Source: Photobacterium leiognathi
GTDB lineage: Bacteria; Pseudomonadota; Gammaproteobacteria; Enterobacterales; Vibrionaceae
Assembly: GCF_030685535.1 (NCBI RefSeq)
Contig: NZ_CP131599.1
Coordinates: 372,001 to 436,000 of the forward strand
DNA: 64,000 bases
Reading direction: 5' to 3'
Position 1 is the first letter of the stretch. Each line of letters starts with the position of its first letter. Shown piece after piece: positions 8,235-16,347 of this stretch. The notes beneath the pieces were generated by a model. That model saw nothing but the letters and a program-made list of their open reading frames with translations, was not told the origin of the DNA and did no database searches. Both the position numbers and the translations under genes were made by a program.

Positions 8235-9329
8235 ATGAACATTATTCATAGTGCTGTAAAGCGAGTGGTGAAGAAAAGCCTGATTGTTGCGTTAGGGTGC
8301 GCGGCAATGCTTTCAACCACAGCTCACGCGTCAGAAAAAGTGTATCGCCTAAAATTAGCGGAAACATGGGGACCAAATTTCCCAATTTTTGGTGATGCGA
8401 CTAAGAACATGGCGGCAATGGCAGAGAAAATGTCGAATGGACGGTTAAAAATTCGTATTGATTCTGCGAATAAGCACAAAGCGCCACTAGGTATTTTCGA
8501 TATGGTGAAATCGGGTCAGTACGATATGGGTCACTCAGGCTCGTACTACTGGAAAGGTAAAGTGCCGAATACGCTTTACTTTACATCAATGCCATTTGGT
8601 ATGACACCTGCCGAGCAGTATGCATGGTTCTATCACGGTGGTGGTATGGATCTGATGGAGCAAGTGTACGCACCACATAATTTGCTTTCATTCCCTGGTG
8701 GTAATTCCGATATTCAAATGGGCGGTTGGTTTCAAAAAGAAATTAACACCGTTGATGATTTGAAAGGGTTGAAAATGCGTATTCCGGGTTTCGCTGGTGA
8801 GATCTTAGCGGAAGTGGGCGCAAAGCCAACCAATATTGCACCAGGTGAGCTTTATACATCGCTAGAGCGTAACACCATTGATGCCCTTGAGTGGGTAGGA
8901 CCATCGCTTGATTTACGCATGGGCTTCCACAAAATTGCCCCTTATTACTACACGGGTTGGCATGAGCCGGGATCTGAGCTGCAATTTCTTGTCAACAAGC
9001 GTACTTTTGAGCGTTTACCTGAAGACTTACAAGAGATCTTACGTGTAGCGATGCGTACGGCTGCTTATGACATGTATACCCAAGCGACACACGCAAGTGG
9101 TAAAAACTGGTCAACCATTCAAGAAACTTACCCTGATATTAAAGTCAAAGACTTCCCACCTGCGGTATTAAAAGCGCTACGTGACGCGAACGATCGACTA
9201 CTTGCTCAACACGCAGAAAAAGATGAGCAAGCCAAAGCGATCCAACAATCACAAGCGGATTACTTAAAGCAAGTACGTTCTTGGACCAACATTTCACACC
9301 GTGCTTATCTCAATAGCCAAGCACAATAA
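8235..9329 (+). CDS. TRAP transporter periplasmic solute-binding protein (DctP family)
   Basis: 364-aa periplasmic binding protein that captures the substrate for the membrane QM subunits. A signal peptide (about residues 1-32, ending STTAHA|SEK) precedes the DctP fold. Segments such as GWFQKEI, DLKGLKMRIPGF, NTIDALEWVGP and GWHEPG closely match the TakP/TTHA0766 group that binds 2-oxo monocarboxylates or lactate; the conserved Arg in KMRIPG contacts the carboxylate. Substrate class is inferred from that resemblance. It is first in the operon and is separated from dctQ by a hairpin that probably raises its expression over the membrane parts. Confidence 0.93.
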   Translation: MNIIHSAVKRVVKKSLIVALGCAAMLSTTAHASEKVYRLKLAETWGPNFPIFGDATKNMAAMAEKMSNGRLKIRIDSANKHKAPLGIFDMVKSGQYDMGHSGSYYWKGKVPNTLYFTSMPFGMTPAEQYAWFYHGGGMDLMEQVYAPHNLLSFPGGNSDIQMGGWFQKEINTVDDLKGLKMRIPGFAGEILAEVGAKPTNIAPGELYTSLERNTIDALEWVGPSLDLRMGFHKIAPYYYTGWHEPGSELQFLVNKRTFERLPEDLQEILRVAMRTAAYDMYTQATHASGKNWSTIQETYPDIKVKDFPPAVLKALRDANDRLLAQHAEKDEQAKAIQQSQADYLKQVRSWTNISHRAYLNSQAQ

Positions 9330-9355
9330 ACCTGTCTGAACACACTGAGTCATTT

Positions 9356-9404
9356 CCCTGCCTTTTACATATATCGGGTCGCCATTATATGTACTTAGGC
9401 AGGG
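9356..9404 (+). promoter_or_regulatory. Intercistronic hairpin between dctP and dctQ
   Basis: Two nested perfect stems, CCCTGCC/GGCAGGG (9356-9362 with 9398-9404) and TACATATA/TATATGTA (9366-9373 with 9386-9393), form a long hairpin without a T-run. Such structures after binding-protein genes commonly protect the upstream mRNA or partly terminate, giving excess binding protein over permease. The function is inferred. Confidence 0.7.
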
Positions 9405-9421
9405 CTTCCATGGAGTAAGGA

Positions 9422-9955
9422 ATGAAAAGTCTCATTACACTGGAGCGATTGTTCAATCGCATTGGTGATGCCCTTGGCTGGTTAGCCAGTATTTTATTTT
9501 TACTATTATTGCTCAATGTCGTTTATGACGTTGTTATGCGATACGTTTTTAACGATGTTTCTATCGCCTTTCAAGAAATGGAATGGCATCTGTTTTCTGC
9601 CGTTTTCTTATTAGGTGTGCCTTATGCCATCCGTGCGTCAGGACATGTTCGTGTAGACGTGTTTTTTGAGCGTCTTTCCCGCAAGACACAAGCCATTATC
9701 GATATTCTTGGCACTCTGTTTTTGTTATTGCCTTTCTGCTTACTAGTGACTTGGTACGGAATTGATTTTGCCAAAGAAAGTTATCAGTTAGGCGAAACTT
9801 CAGGCGATCCTGGTGGGTTGGCTTATCGCTGGATCATCAAAGCCATGATCCCATTATCATTTGGTTTAATGGCGATCAGTGGACTTGGGCTGATTGTTCA
9901 TTCTCTTAATACCTTGGTTAATCCCCAAGCCTCTTCATCTAAACAAGATCAGTAA
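9422..9955 (+). CDS. TRAP transporter small permease subunit (DctQ family)
   Basis: 177-aa inner-membrane protein with four predicted helices (~18-40, 58-75, 97-118, 140-162), the usual DctQ size and topology. It bridges the binding protein and the large subunit. It carries family-like features FQEMEWHLF (~47-55) and SGHVRVDVF (~73-81). A ribosome site GGAGTAAGG lies directly before ATG 9422. Its stop is 12 bp before dctM, so the two are co-transcribed. Confidence 0.92.
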   Translation: MKSLITLERLFNRIGDALGWLASILFLLLLLNVVYDVVMRYVFNDVSIAFQEMEWHLFSAVFLLGVPYAIRASGHVRVDVFFERLSRKTQAIIDILGTLFLLLPFCLLVTWYGIDFAKESYQLGETSGDPGGLAYRWIIKAMIPLSFGLMAISGLGLIVHSLNTLVNPQASSSKQDQ

Positions 9956-9967
9956 AGGAATACGTCA

Positions 9968-11254
9968 ATGATCGGAATAGTGATGTTTTTTGTCGCCTTG
10001 TTTGCACTCTTGTTAGGCTTTCCTGTTGCCTTTACCTTTGGTGGTATTGCCTTAATTTTTGGCGTATGGGCAGAAGGGCTCGATATGTTTGCGTTCATGC
10101 CGTACCGCATTCAGTCGATTATGGAAAATACGGTATTAATGGCGGTGCCGCTGTTTGTTTTCATGGGACTGGTGTTACAAAAAACACGTCTTGCCGAACA
10201 GTTATTAGAATCCATGGGGCGATTATTTGGTGGCGTCCGTGGTGGTATTGCCATTTCTACAGTCTTAGTCGGAGCATTGCTTGCAGCATCCACAGGTGTC
10301 GTTGGGGCATCAGTGGTAGCGATGGGGTTAATATCCCTACCTGTAATGTTGAAATACAATTACGATAAGGGGCTTGCCTGCGGCACCATTTGTGCGTCTG
10401 GTACATTAGGGCAAATCATCCCACCGTCAATTGTGTTGATCCTATTGGGCGATGTTTTAGGAGTGCAGGTTGGAGACTTATTCCAAGCAGCATTATGGCC
10501 GGGCTTTGTGTTAGTCGGTGCTTATATTCTTTATATTTTAATCTACGCCAAGCTTAATCCAGACGCTGCACAACCAATTGAACGTGATGCCAGTGTGAGT
10601 CGTTCAAAAGAAGTGTTCGATGCATTGAAAGCGGTAGTACCACCATTGGCACTCATCGTTGTGGTGTTAGGTTCTATTTTTGTCGGTATTGCAACACCAA
10701 CGGAATCAGCAGCATTAGGCGGTTTTGGTGCGATCGTGCTTGCTGTGATGTACCGTGCCTTTAGCTGGAATATGCTCTACCAAGCAGCGAAAGAAACCGT
10801 CAAAGTAACAGCGATGGTTTTTGCTATTTTGCTCGGGGCAACCGCATTCTCGATGGCATTTACTTATACCGGAGGTGATTATCTGGTTGAAGAATGGATG
10901 ATGGCACTACCGGGCGAGAAATGGGGCTTTTTGATCATTACCATGTTAGTGATTCTGATCTTAGGTTTCTTTATCGATTTTGTTGAGATCTGTTTCATTA
11001 TCGTACCTATTCTTGCCCCTGTTGCGGAAATGATGGGTATCAACATGACGTGGTTTGCAATTCTAATTGCGATGAACCTGCAAACCTCTTTCTTAACCCC
11101 ACCATTTGGTTTTAGTTTGTTTTACCTTAAAGGGGTTGCACCTGCTGGCGTTACGACGCGAGATATTTACCGTGGTGTAATGCCATTTATCGCCATTCAA
11201 ATAGCAGTACTTGCTTCCATATTGGTATTCCCCGGATTCTATGGCATGGGTTAA
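9968..11254 (+). CDS. TRAP transporter large permease subunit (DctM family)
   Basis: 428-aa Na+-coupled transport subunit with about 12 membrane helices, standard for DctM. Recognisable segments include VPLFVFMG (~58-65), the GxIIPPS motif (GQIIPPS ~148-154), ATPTESAALGGFGA (~239-252) and the C-terminal LTPPFGFSLFYLKG. Together with the preceding two genes it forms a complete tripartite transporter, probably importing a monocarboxylate or 2-oxo acid. A strong terminator follows, before the two-component genes. Confidence 0.93.
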   Translation: MIGIVMFFVALFALLLGFPVAFTFGGIALIFGVWAEGLDMFAFMPYRIQSIMENTVLMAVPLFVFMGLVLQKTRLAEQLLESMGRLFGGVRGGIAISTVLVGALLAASTGVVGASVVAMGLISLPVMLKYNYDKGLACGTICASGTLGQIIPPSIVLILLGDVLGVQVGDLFQAALWPGFVLVGAYILYILIYAKLNPDAAQPIERDASVSRSKEVFDALKAVVPPLALIVVVLGSIFVGIATPTESAALGGFGAIVLAVMYRAFSWNMLYQAAKETVKVTAMVFAILLGATAFSMAFTYTGGDYLVEEWMMALPGEKWGFLIITMLVILILGFFIDFVEICFIIVPILAPVAEMMGINMTWFAILIAMNLQTSFLTPPFGFSLFYLKGVAPAGVTTRDIYRGVMPFIAIQIAVLASILVFPGFYGMG

Positions 11255-11305
11255 TACTGATAATGTGATCTATAAAAGTAAAACTTGATAACAAATTGTT
11301 AATAT

Positions 11306-11334
11306 AAGCTGATGGTAAAACATCAGCTTTTTTT
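11306..11334 (+). terminator. Terminator of the TRAP operon
   Basis: A 9-bp perfect stem AAGCTGATG/CATCAGCTT with a 6-nt loop is followed by T7. It separates the transporter genes from the kinase gene, which therefore has either its own promoter or receives partial readthrough. Confidence 0.9.
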
Positions 11335-11352
11335 GTTGTTTGAGAGGTGACC

Positions 11353-12720
11353 ATGCCATTAAAAGCAAAGTTAATCTTACTGACATTGCTGCCTTTATTG
11401 ATCGTTACTGCCAGTATTAGTTGGATCTCGATTTATCAAGCGAAAACCCTAGGGCAAAAAGAAGTTACCGTATTTCGTGAAAGCTTGATTAACGCAAAAG
11501 AAGCGGCATTAAAAGACAGTGTCGATCTAGCATTGGATGCTATTGCCCATATTTACCATGATCCAAATTTAGATACTTCAGATGCTCAGCAGCGTGTTAA
11601 AAAAATCCTAACTAACTTACGCTATGGCACAGATGGTTACTTCTTTGTTTATGATAAAAACGGGGTCAATTTAGTCCATCCGATCATGCCTGAGCTTATT
11701 GGTCAGAACCTGATTAACATTCAAGATCAGCAAGGAGATTATTTAATCGCTTCATTGTTATCACAGGCGCAAAGTGGAGGCGGTTATCACCAGTATTTGT
11801 GGCAAAAACCATCGACAGGTGCCACCGTTAACAAGCTCAGTTATTCCGAGTGGTTAGATAAATGGGAATGGATGATTGGAACGGGGCTATATATCGAAGA
11901 TGTCAGTGAAGACGTTGATATGATGCAGCAAGCGATTAACCATAATATCGACACCATTTTCTTCTCTATTGTAGTGATATTAACGGTGACCGTTGCGGTG
12001 ATCATCGTTATTACCTTAGCAATTAACTTACATGAACATCGCTTGGCTGACAGAAACTTAAAAGAGCTTGCCCATAAAACGGTGATGTTTCAAGAAGCAG
12101 AGAAAAAGCATTTAGCCCGTGAACTTCATGATGGGATCAATCAGTTATTGGTTTCCAGTAAATGTCATTTAGAGTTACTTAGTATCCAATCAATTGACAG
12201 TAAGTTTGTCGATTACCTAAATAAGTCAATGTACTCGCTGACCTTAGCGATTAATGAAGTACGACATATTTCCCATAAGCTAAGACCAAGTGCATTGGAT
12301 GACATAGGTTTAGAGGCGGCATTAACGACATTATTGCAAGATTATCAATCTCACTCAGGTACCCAGGTTGATACCTTGTTTGATACTCAAGCAGGACGCT
12401 TAGATTCTGATGTCGCAACCACCTTATATCGTGTAGTGCAGGAATCGCTCAATAATATAGTAAAACATGCAGAAGCCACCAAAGTGGAAGTGCATTTAAA
12501 ACAAATGGGTAACTTATTACAGTTGATCATTCGTGATAATGGTAAAGGTTTTGATAGCCAGAATAAGAATCAACAAAAAGGAATTGGTTTACGCAATATG
12601 CGTGAGCGAGTGGAGTTTATTGGCGGTGAGTTTGAACTCAGTAGTGAGCAGGGATTCGGCACTGAGCTTACCGTATTATTAAATTTGGATGGCTTAGTCT
12701 ATGACGGAACAAACGATTAA
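11353..12720 (+). CDS. Cache-domain sensor histidine kinase (NarX/UhpB-like)
   Basis: Membrane sensor of ~455 aa. Helix 1 (residues ~8-28) and helix 2 (~202-225) flank a periplasmic sCache_2-type domain (YGTDGYFFVYD, HPIMPELIGQN, EWMIGTGLYI). HisKA_3 follows, with phosphoacceptor His in ARELHDGINQ (~258), then HATPase_c (N-box ESLNNIVKHA, G-box DNGKGFD, GIGLRNMRER). Cache-2 sensors often bind small organic acids and sit beside TRAP genes, so it probably senses the TRAP substrate. Start taken at ATG 11353 (GAGGTG ribosome site 4 bp before); GTG 11347 is the alternative. It overlaps the regulator gene by 20 bp. Confidence 0.92.
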   Translation: MPLKAKLILLTLLPLLIVTASISWISIYQAKTLGQKEVTVFRESLINAKEAALKDSVDLALDAIAHIYHDPNLDTSDAQQRVKKILTNLRYGTDGYFFVYDKNGVNLVHPIMPELIGQNLINIQDQQGDYLIASLLSQAQSGGGYHQYLWQKPSTGATVNKLSYSEWLDKWEWMIGTGLYIEDVSEDVDMMQQAINHNIDTIFFSIVVILTVTVAVIIVITLAINLHEHRLADRNLKELAHKTVMFQEAEKKHLARELHDGINQLLVSSKCHLELLSIQSIDSKFVDYLNKSMYSLTLAINEVRHISHKLRPSALDDIGLEAALTTLLQDYQSHSGTQVDTLFDTQAGRLDSDVATTLYRVVQESLNNIVKHAEATKVEVHLKQMGNLLQLIIRDNGKGFDSQNKNQQKGIGLRNMRERVEFIGGEFELSSEQGFGTELTVLLNLDGLVYDGTND

Positions 12721-13345
12721 GGTTGTCATTGTCGATGATCACCAAGTGGTGATTGATGGCTTTATGGCACGATTACAATTAGAGCCTGATATTGATGTGA
12801 TAGGTACAGCGAGTAATGGTATCGAAGCATTAGAGGTGATCAGCCAACTTGATCCCGACGTGATATTAATGGATATCAGTATGCCGATCATGAATGGTAT
12901 TGATGCCACCGCACAGATAAAAAAGCAGTACCCTGATGCGAAAGTGTTAATGTTGACCATGCATGATAATCGTGAGTACATCATGAAGGTGATGCAGGTA
13001 GGAGCGATGGGCTATATGTTGAAAGAAATTTCGGCAGAAAAAATGGTGCAAGCGATCAAAACGGTCAATCAAGGATCCACTTATTTTTGTGAAACCACAA
13101 GCCAGACTATTTTTACTCAAGCTGCTACTCCCATTGCCGCTCCTGAAGTGAACCCATTAAGCCGACGTGAAGAGGGGATTTTAAAACACGTAGCGCAAGG
13201 CCTTAGCAGTAAACAAATAGCCAAAGCGCTAGATATAAGTTATCGCACCGTTGAAACCCATCGACAAAATATCAAACATAAATTAGATCTACACTCGACG
13301 GCAGAGCTAGCAAAATACGCTTTAGAAAAAGGATTAGTTGATTAA
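12701..13345 (+). CDS. NarL/LuxR-family response regulator
   Basis: 214-aa DNA-binding partner of the kinase. The receiver domain (1-120) has the acidic pair DDH (~12), phospho-acceptor Asp in DVILMDISMP (~57) and the Lys in MLKEIS (~108). The C-terminal LuxR HTH (~150-212) contains SRREEGILKHVAQGLSSKQIAK and the recognition segment YRTVETHRQNI. The 20-bp overlap with the kinase gene indicates co-translation. Likely target: the TRAP operon immediately upstream (inference from context). Confidence 0.94.
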   Translation: MTEQTIKVVIVDDHQVVIDGFMARLQLEPDIDVIGTASNGIEALEVISQLDPDVILMDISMPIMNGIDATAQIKKQYPDAKVLMLTMHDNREYIMKVMQVGAMGYMLKEISAEKMVQAIKTVNQGSTYFCETTSQTIFTQAATPIAAPEVNPLSRREEGILKHVAQGLSSKQIAKALDISYRTVETHRQNIKHKLDLHSTAELAKYALEKGLVD

Positions 13346-13432
13346 CAGTATGCTTTGATGATGAAAAAATAGATGAAATATAAGAATTGGAACATCAAAT
13401 AAGCGTTTGATTAAAAAAAGAGAATAAAACTA

Positions 13433-13461
13433 TTTACAGCCAAACAAACTATGCGTATTAT
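13433..13461 (+). promoter_or_regulatory. Promoter of tRNA-Ser/tRNA-Asp array 1
   Basis: -35 TTTACA (13433-13438), a 17-bp spacer and -10 TATTAT (13456-13461), followed by a GC-rich discriminator (CGCCGCA) as in stringently controlled stable-RNA promoters. The same -35, spacing and near-identical -10 occur before the other two tRNA-Ser genes. Confidence 0.85.
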
Positions 13462-13474
13462 TCGCCGCACTTAC

Positions 13475-13565
13475 GGAGAGATGGCTGAGTGGTTGAAAGC
13501 ACAGGTCTTGAAAACCGGCATACGTTAATAGCGTATCTAGGGTTCAAATCCCTATCTCTCCGCCA
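13475..13565 (+). tRNA. tRNA-Ser(TGA), copy 1
   Basis: 91-nt class II tRNA with encoded CCA. Acceptor GGAGAGA/TCTCTCC, anticodon loop CTTGAAA (TGA), long variable arm and T loop GGTTCAAATCC. Pair 28-42 of the anticodon stem is broken: A28 replaces C opposite G42 (CAGGT/ACCGG). Copy 2 has the paired form. Confidence 0.93.
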
Positions 13566-13605
13566 TATTCTAGAGATTCGATGATATCGGGTTTCTTAAA
13601 GAATT

Positions 13606-13682
13606 GGAGCGGTAGTTCAGTTGGTTAGAATACCGGCCTGTCACGCCGGGGGTCGCGGGTTCGAGTCCCGTCCGCTCCGCCA
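13606..13682 (+). tRNA. tRNA-Asp(GTC), copy 1
   Basis: 77-nt tRNA with encoded CCA, acceptor GGAGCGG/CCGCTCC, anticodon stem CCGGC/GCCGG fully paired and loop CTGTCAC. It is co-transcribed with tRNA-Ser 40 bp upstream. The sequence after CCA runs straight into the terminator. Confidence 0.96.
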
Positions 13683-13690
13683 ATACAACG

Positions 13691-13720
13691 AAGCCTCGTC
13701 AGCAATGACGGGGCTTTTTT
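13691..13720 (+). terminator. Terminator after tRNA-Asp copy 1
   Basis: An 11-bp stem (AAGCCTCGTCA with TGACGGGGCTT) is followed by T6. This terminator is repeated 132 bp downstream together with a tRNA 3' remnant. Confidence 0.92.
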
Positions 13721-13852
13721 GTATCTGAAATTTAAGCTAGTTATTGGGACTGTATTGATGCACCTGATACGGGGTCGAGAGTCCCGCTGGAATGCCAGCC
13801 CAGCCGTTCCGCCAATACAACGAAGCCTCGTCAGCAATGACGGGGCTTTTTT
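13721..13852 (+). repeat. rtT-like unit: tRNA-Asp 3' remnant plus duplicated terminator (array 1)
   Basis: A 132-bp tandem unit lies after the first terminator. Its last ~50 bp repeat the tRNA-Asp 3' end (TTCCGCCAATACAACG against CTCCGCCAATACAACG) and the terminator (13823-13852). Its first part contains a short hairpin, CGGGG...TCCCG, and CTGG/CCAG. It has no intact tRNA. This mirrors the tyrT repeats of E. coli, where tRNA 3' ends plus terminators are tandemly reiterated and yield rtT RNA. Confidence 0.8.
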
Positions 13853-13915
13853 GTATCTGGAATTTAATCGCTATTCACACTGTAAATTAGGTATTCTAGA
13901 TAACTCGTTTCAGTA

Positions 13916-13947
13916 ATAAAAAGCCAAACAAAGTGCTTGTTTGGCTT
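13916..13947 (-). terminator. Terminator of the curA-GST operon
   Basis: An 11-bp perfect stem (13921-13931 with 13937-13947, AAGCCAAACAA/TTGTTTGGCTT) has a T5 run on the minus strand. It lies 11 bp after the GST stop codon. Confidence 0.9.
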
Positions 13948-13958
13948 AAGAGTTGCTA

Positions 13959-14582
13959 TTACTCGCCGTTATACTTTTGTTCAAGTGCTTGTGCGGCTAG
14001 ATAACCCTGATGCGTGCTTAACTGTTCAAAATAGCGTTTGATATTCGGATAATCAGTTAAGATGCCATAGGTGTTAAGGATTTCAGCAATGAACGACATC
14101 ATGAAATCAGCACCCGTTAATCTCTCTTCAACAAGGTAAGTTTTACCAGCTAAGCGTTGATCAAAGTATTGCATGACTTTTTGCGTTTCCATGTCGGCAT
14201 AATCGCCAAGGAAATTCATTTTCGCACCATCTTTCGTGACAAACATCTTCAAAAGTAGCGGTAAAATTGCTGAGCTTTCTGCAAAGTGAAGCCATTGAAT
14301 ATAATCAATATAAGCATGTGTGCCACGCTCAGGTTTAAACTTACCATTACCATAAGTATCGATAAGATATTCAGTGATCGCACCAGATTCGGTAATGATC
14401 ATACCGTTATCTTCTAGTACAGGTGATTTACCTAACGGGTGAACACTTTTTAACTCTGGTGGTGCAAGAAACGTGACCTTATCACGGCAATAAGGCTGGA
14501 TCTTGTATTCGACCCCGAGCTCTTCCAATAACCAGATTATACGTTTTGAACGAGATTGATTTAGATGGTGCAAAGTAATCAT
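13959..14582 (-). CDS. Glutathione S-transferase family protein
   Basis: 207-aa cytosolic GST. The N-terminal thioredoxin-like domain (1-80) has the active-site region LNQSRSKRI (catalytic Ser/Tyr position near residue 10), the cis-Pro KSPVLED (~52-58) and the glutathione-binding ESGAI (~65-69). The helical C-terminal domain (85-205) shows LTGADFMMSF (N-capping motif ~155). It probably detoxifies electrophiles. It lies 22 bp behind curA in the same operon, under a TetR regulator, which fits reactive-electrophile defence. Confidence 0.9.
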   Translation of the reverse strand: MITLHHLNQSRSKRIIWLLEELGVEYKIQPYCRDKVTFLAPPELKSVHPLGKSPVLEDNGMIITESGAITEYLIDTYGNGKFKPERGTHAYIDYIQWLHFAESSAILPLLLKMFVTKDGAKMNFLGDYADMETQKVMQYFDQRLAGKTYLVEERLTGADFMMSFIAEILNTYGILTDYPNIKRYFEQLSTHQGYLAAQALEQKYNGE

Positions 14583-14604
14583 ATTAATTCCCTTTTCGTT
14601 ACAG

Positions 14605-15624
14605 TTAGCTGACTTTAACCACTAATTTGCCGAAGTTCTTACCTTCGAGTAAGCCGATGAAAGCTTGTGGTGCATTTTCTAATCCTTCAACGCAATCTTC
14701 GCGGTAATGGATTTTTCCTTCTGCCAACCATTGCGACATATCTTGTGCAAATTCGTCGTAACGGTGGGCATAATCATCAAAAATAATGAAACCTTGCATC
14801 TTGATACGCTTAACAAGCAGCTGTCCCATTAGCATATTCATACGATCAGGACCTTCTGGTAATGAAGTCGCATTGTATTGAGAGATCAAACCACAAAGAG
14901 GAATGCGAGCATCGGTATTTAATAGTGGAAGAACCGCATCAAAGACTTTGCCACCCACGTTTTCATAGTAAACATCGATACCATTTGCACAGGCTTGGCT
15001 AAGTTGCTCAGCAAAATCAGCAGCGTGGTGGTCGATACATTCATCGAAACCTAAAACAGATTTAGCGTAATCACATTTTTCTTTGCCGCCAGCGATGCCT
15101 ACAACACGGCAATTTTTGAGTTTACCAATCTGCCCAACCATAGAACCCACAGCGCCAGTCGCTGCAGCAACAACAATGGTATCTCCCGCTTTTGGCTGAC
15201 CAATGTCGAGTAAGCCCATGTAAGCTGTAAAGCCTGGCATACCCATAACACCTAATGCATAGGAAGGGTGGGTTGGATTCATGCCTAGCTTGATCAGTCC
15301 TTCACCATTGGAGATTGCATAATCTTGCCAGCCAGTAAACGCTAATACCCACTCACCAACGGTAAAATCAGGATGATTTGACTGTTCAACTTGGCATACG
15401 GTACCGCCAACCATCACACCACCGATCGCGACAGGCTCTGCATAAGATTTTTTATCGCTCATACGTCCACGCATGTAAGGATCAAGCGATAGGTATTTGG
15501 TTTTAAGTAAGATCTCACCTTGAGCAGGTGTCGGAATTTCAGTTTGATTGAGCGTGAAATCAGTTGATTGTGGTGCCCCAACTGGACGAGAAGCTAATAA
15601 TACTTGGCGATTGATAGTTGTCAT
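14605..15624 (-). CDS. curA: NADPH-dependent enone/curcumin reductase-type oxidoreductase
   Basis: 339-aa zinc-independent medium-chain dehydrogenase/reductase related to E. coli CurA and leukotriene B4 12-hydroxydehydrogenases; it reduces alpha,beta-unsaturated carbonyls with NADPH. Family marks are SLDPYMRGRM (~46-55), the nucleotide loop AATGAVGSMVGQIGK (~152-166) and YENVGGKVFDAVL (~220-232). Start chosen at ATG 15624 because AAGGAG sits 5 bp before it; ATG 15627 is too close. The promoter contains a palindrome identical to one before the TetR gene, so it is probably repressed by that regulator. Confidence 0.9.
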   Translation of the reverse strand: MTTINRQVLLASRPVGAPQSTDFTLNQTEIPTPAQGEILLKTKYLSLDPYMRGRMSDKKSYAEPVAIGGVMVGGTVCQVEQSNHPDFTVGEWVLAFTGWQDYAISNGEGLIKLGMNPTHPSYALGVMGMPGFTAYMGLLDIGQPKAGDTIVVAAATGAVGSMVGQIGKLKNCRVVGIAGGKEKCDYAKSVLGFDECIDHHAADFAEQLSQACANGIDVYYENVGGKVFDAVLPLLNTDARIPLCGLISQYNATSLPEGPDRMNMLMGQLLVKRIKMQGFIIFDDYAHRYDEFAQDMSQWLAEGKIHYREDCVEGLENAPQAFIGLLEGKNFGKLVVKVS

Positions 15625-15642
15625 CATGACTCCTTAAATACA

Positions 15643-15661
15643 ATTAGACCAGTCGTCTAGT
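15643..15661. promoter_or_regulatory. Probable TetR operator before curA
   Basis: The palindrome TAGACCAGTCGTCTA (TAGAC/GTCTA half-sites) lies 18 bp before the curA start. A 19-bp identical sequence precedes the TetR gene. It resembles the NemR-box style TAGAC...GTCTA of E. coli. Identity in both promoters supports shared control. Confidence 0.8.
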
Positions 15662-15671
15662 TGTTGGTTAT

Positions 15672-15713
15672 AAAAAATCCCGCCATCAGCTTAGTTCAAA
15701 TAGTAATGGCGGG
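15672..15713 (-). terminator. Terminator of the TetR gene
   Basis: Stem CCCGCCAT/ATGGCGGG (15679-15686 with 15706-15713) with a T6 run on the minus strand, just after the TetR stop and before the curA promoter. Confidence 0.85.
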
Positions 15714-15722
15714 TTGTATTCT

Positions 15723-16310
15723 TTATTTTGCTGTTAATAGCATTTTTGTTGTTGCTAATGCTTGCTCTAAGCCCGATAAATCTTGGCTAAGTTTGTTAAG
15801 TAAACTTGCCCCTAACCATAAATGGTAAAGGGTTTGTGCCATTGCTTGGCTGTCACATGTCGCAATGGATCCGTCTTTGATCCCCGCATCAATTGCACTA
15901 GCAATCAATGACACTACATTATTGGCGCCTTGCTTTAATGCTTCACGCATTGGTTCTGATAGATCAGACACTTCTGCACTTAGCTTAACGACTAAACATT
16001 TATTGGCATTACAAACGCCATTTTCCACTTTGATCCAGAGATTGAAATAATGGTTAAGGCGTTCGAATCCTGTTTCTTGTTCATTATGTAAAACATGAGC
16101 TACACGTTGTAAATAATGCTGAAAATAGTATTGGATCAAAGCTTCACCAAATTGCTCTTTTGATTTGAAATAATGGTAAAAAGAGCCTTTTGGCACATCA
16201 GCAGCATTCAGTAACTGCGATAAACCGACACTAGTGAAGCCTTTGGCAACGACTAACTGGTAACCAACATCAAGAATATGCTGCTTTGTATCATTTGTTT
16301 TTTCGTTCAT
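15723..16310 (-). CDS. TetR/AcrR-family repressor
   Basis: 195-aa regulator. The N-terminal HTH (residues ~8-55: VGLSQLLNAADVPKGSFYHYFKSKEQF) is the standard TetR recognition unit; the C-terminal ligand domain resembles the NemR/AcuR-like group. Cys residues (NGVCNANKC ~98-106) are present, as in electrophile-sensing NemR, but an actual thiol switch is inferred. It probably represses itself and the curA-GST operon through the identical palindromes at 15643-15661 and 16329-16347. It is separated from curA by its own terminator. Confidence 0.92.
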   Translation of the reverse strand: MNEKTNDTKQHILDVGYQLVVAKGFTSVGLSQLLNAADVPKGSFYHYFKSKEQFGEALIQYYFQHYLQRVAHVLHNEQETGFERLNHYFNLWIKVENGVCNANKCLVVKLSAEVSDLSEPMREALKQGANNVVSLIASAIDAGIKDGSIATCDSQAMAQTLYHLWLGASLLNKLSQDLSGLEQALATTKMLLTAK

Positions 16311-16328
16311 AGCGTCACTATAGATTAA

Positions 16329-16347
16329 ATTAGACCAGTCGTCTAGT
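16329..16347. promoter_or_regulatory. Probable autoregulatory operator of the TetR gene
   Basis: 19 bp identical to the site before curA, with the palindrome TAGACCAGTCGTCTA at 16331-16345. It lies 19 bp before the TetR start codon. Confidence 0.8.
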
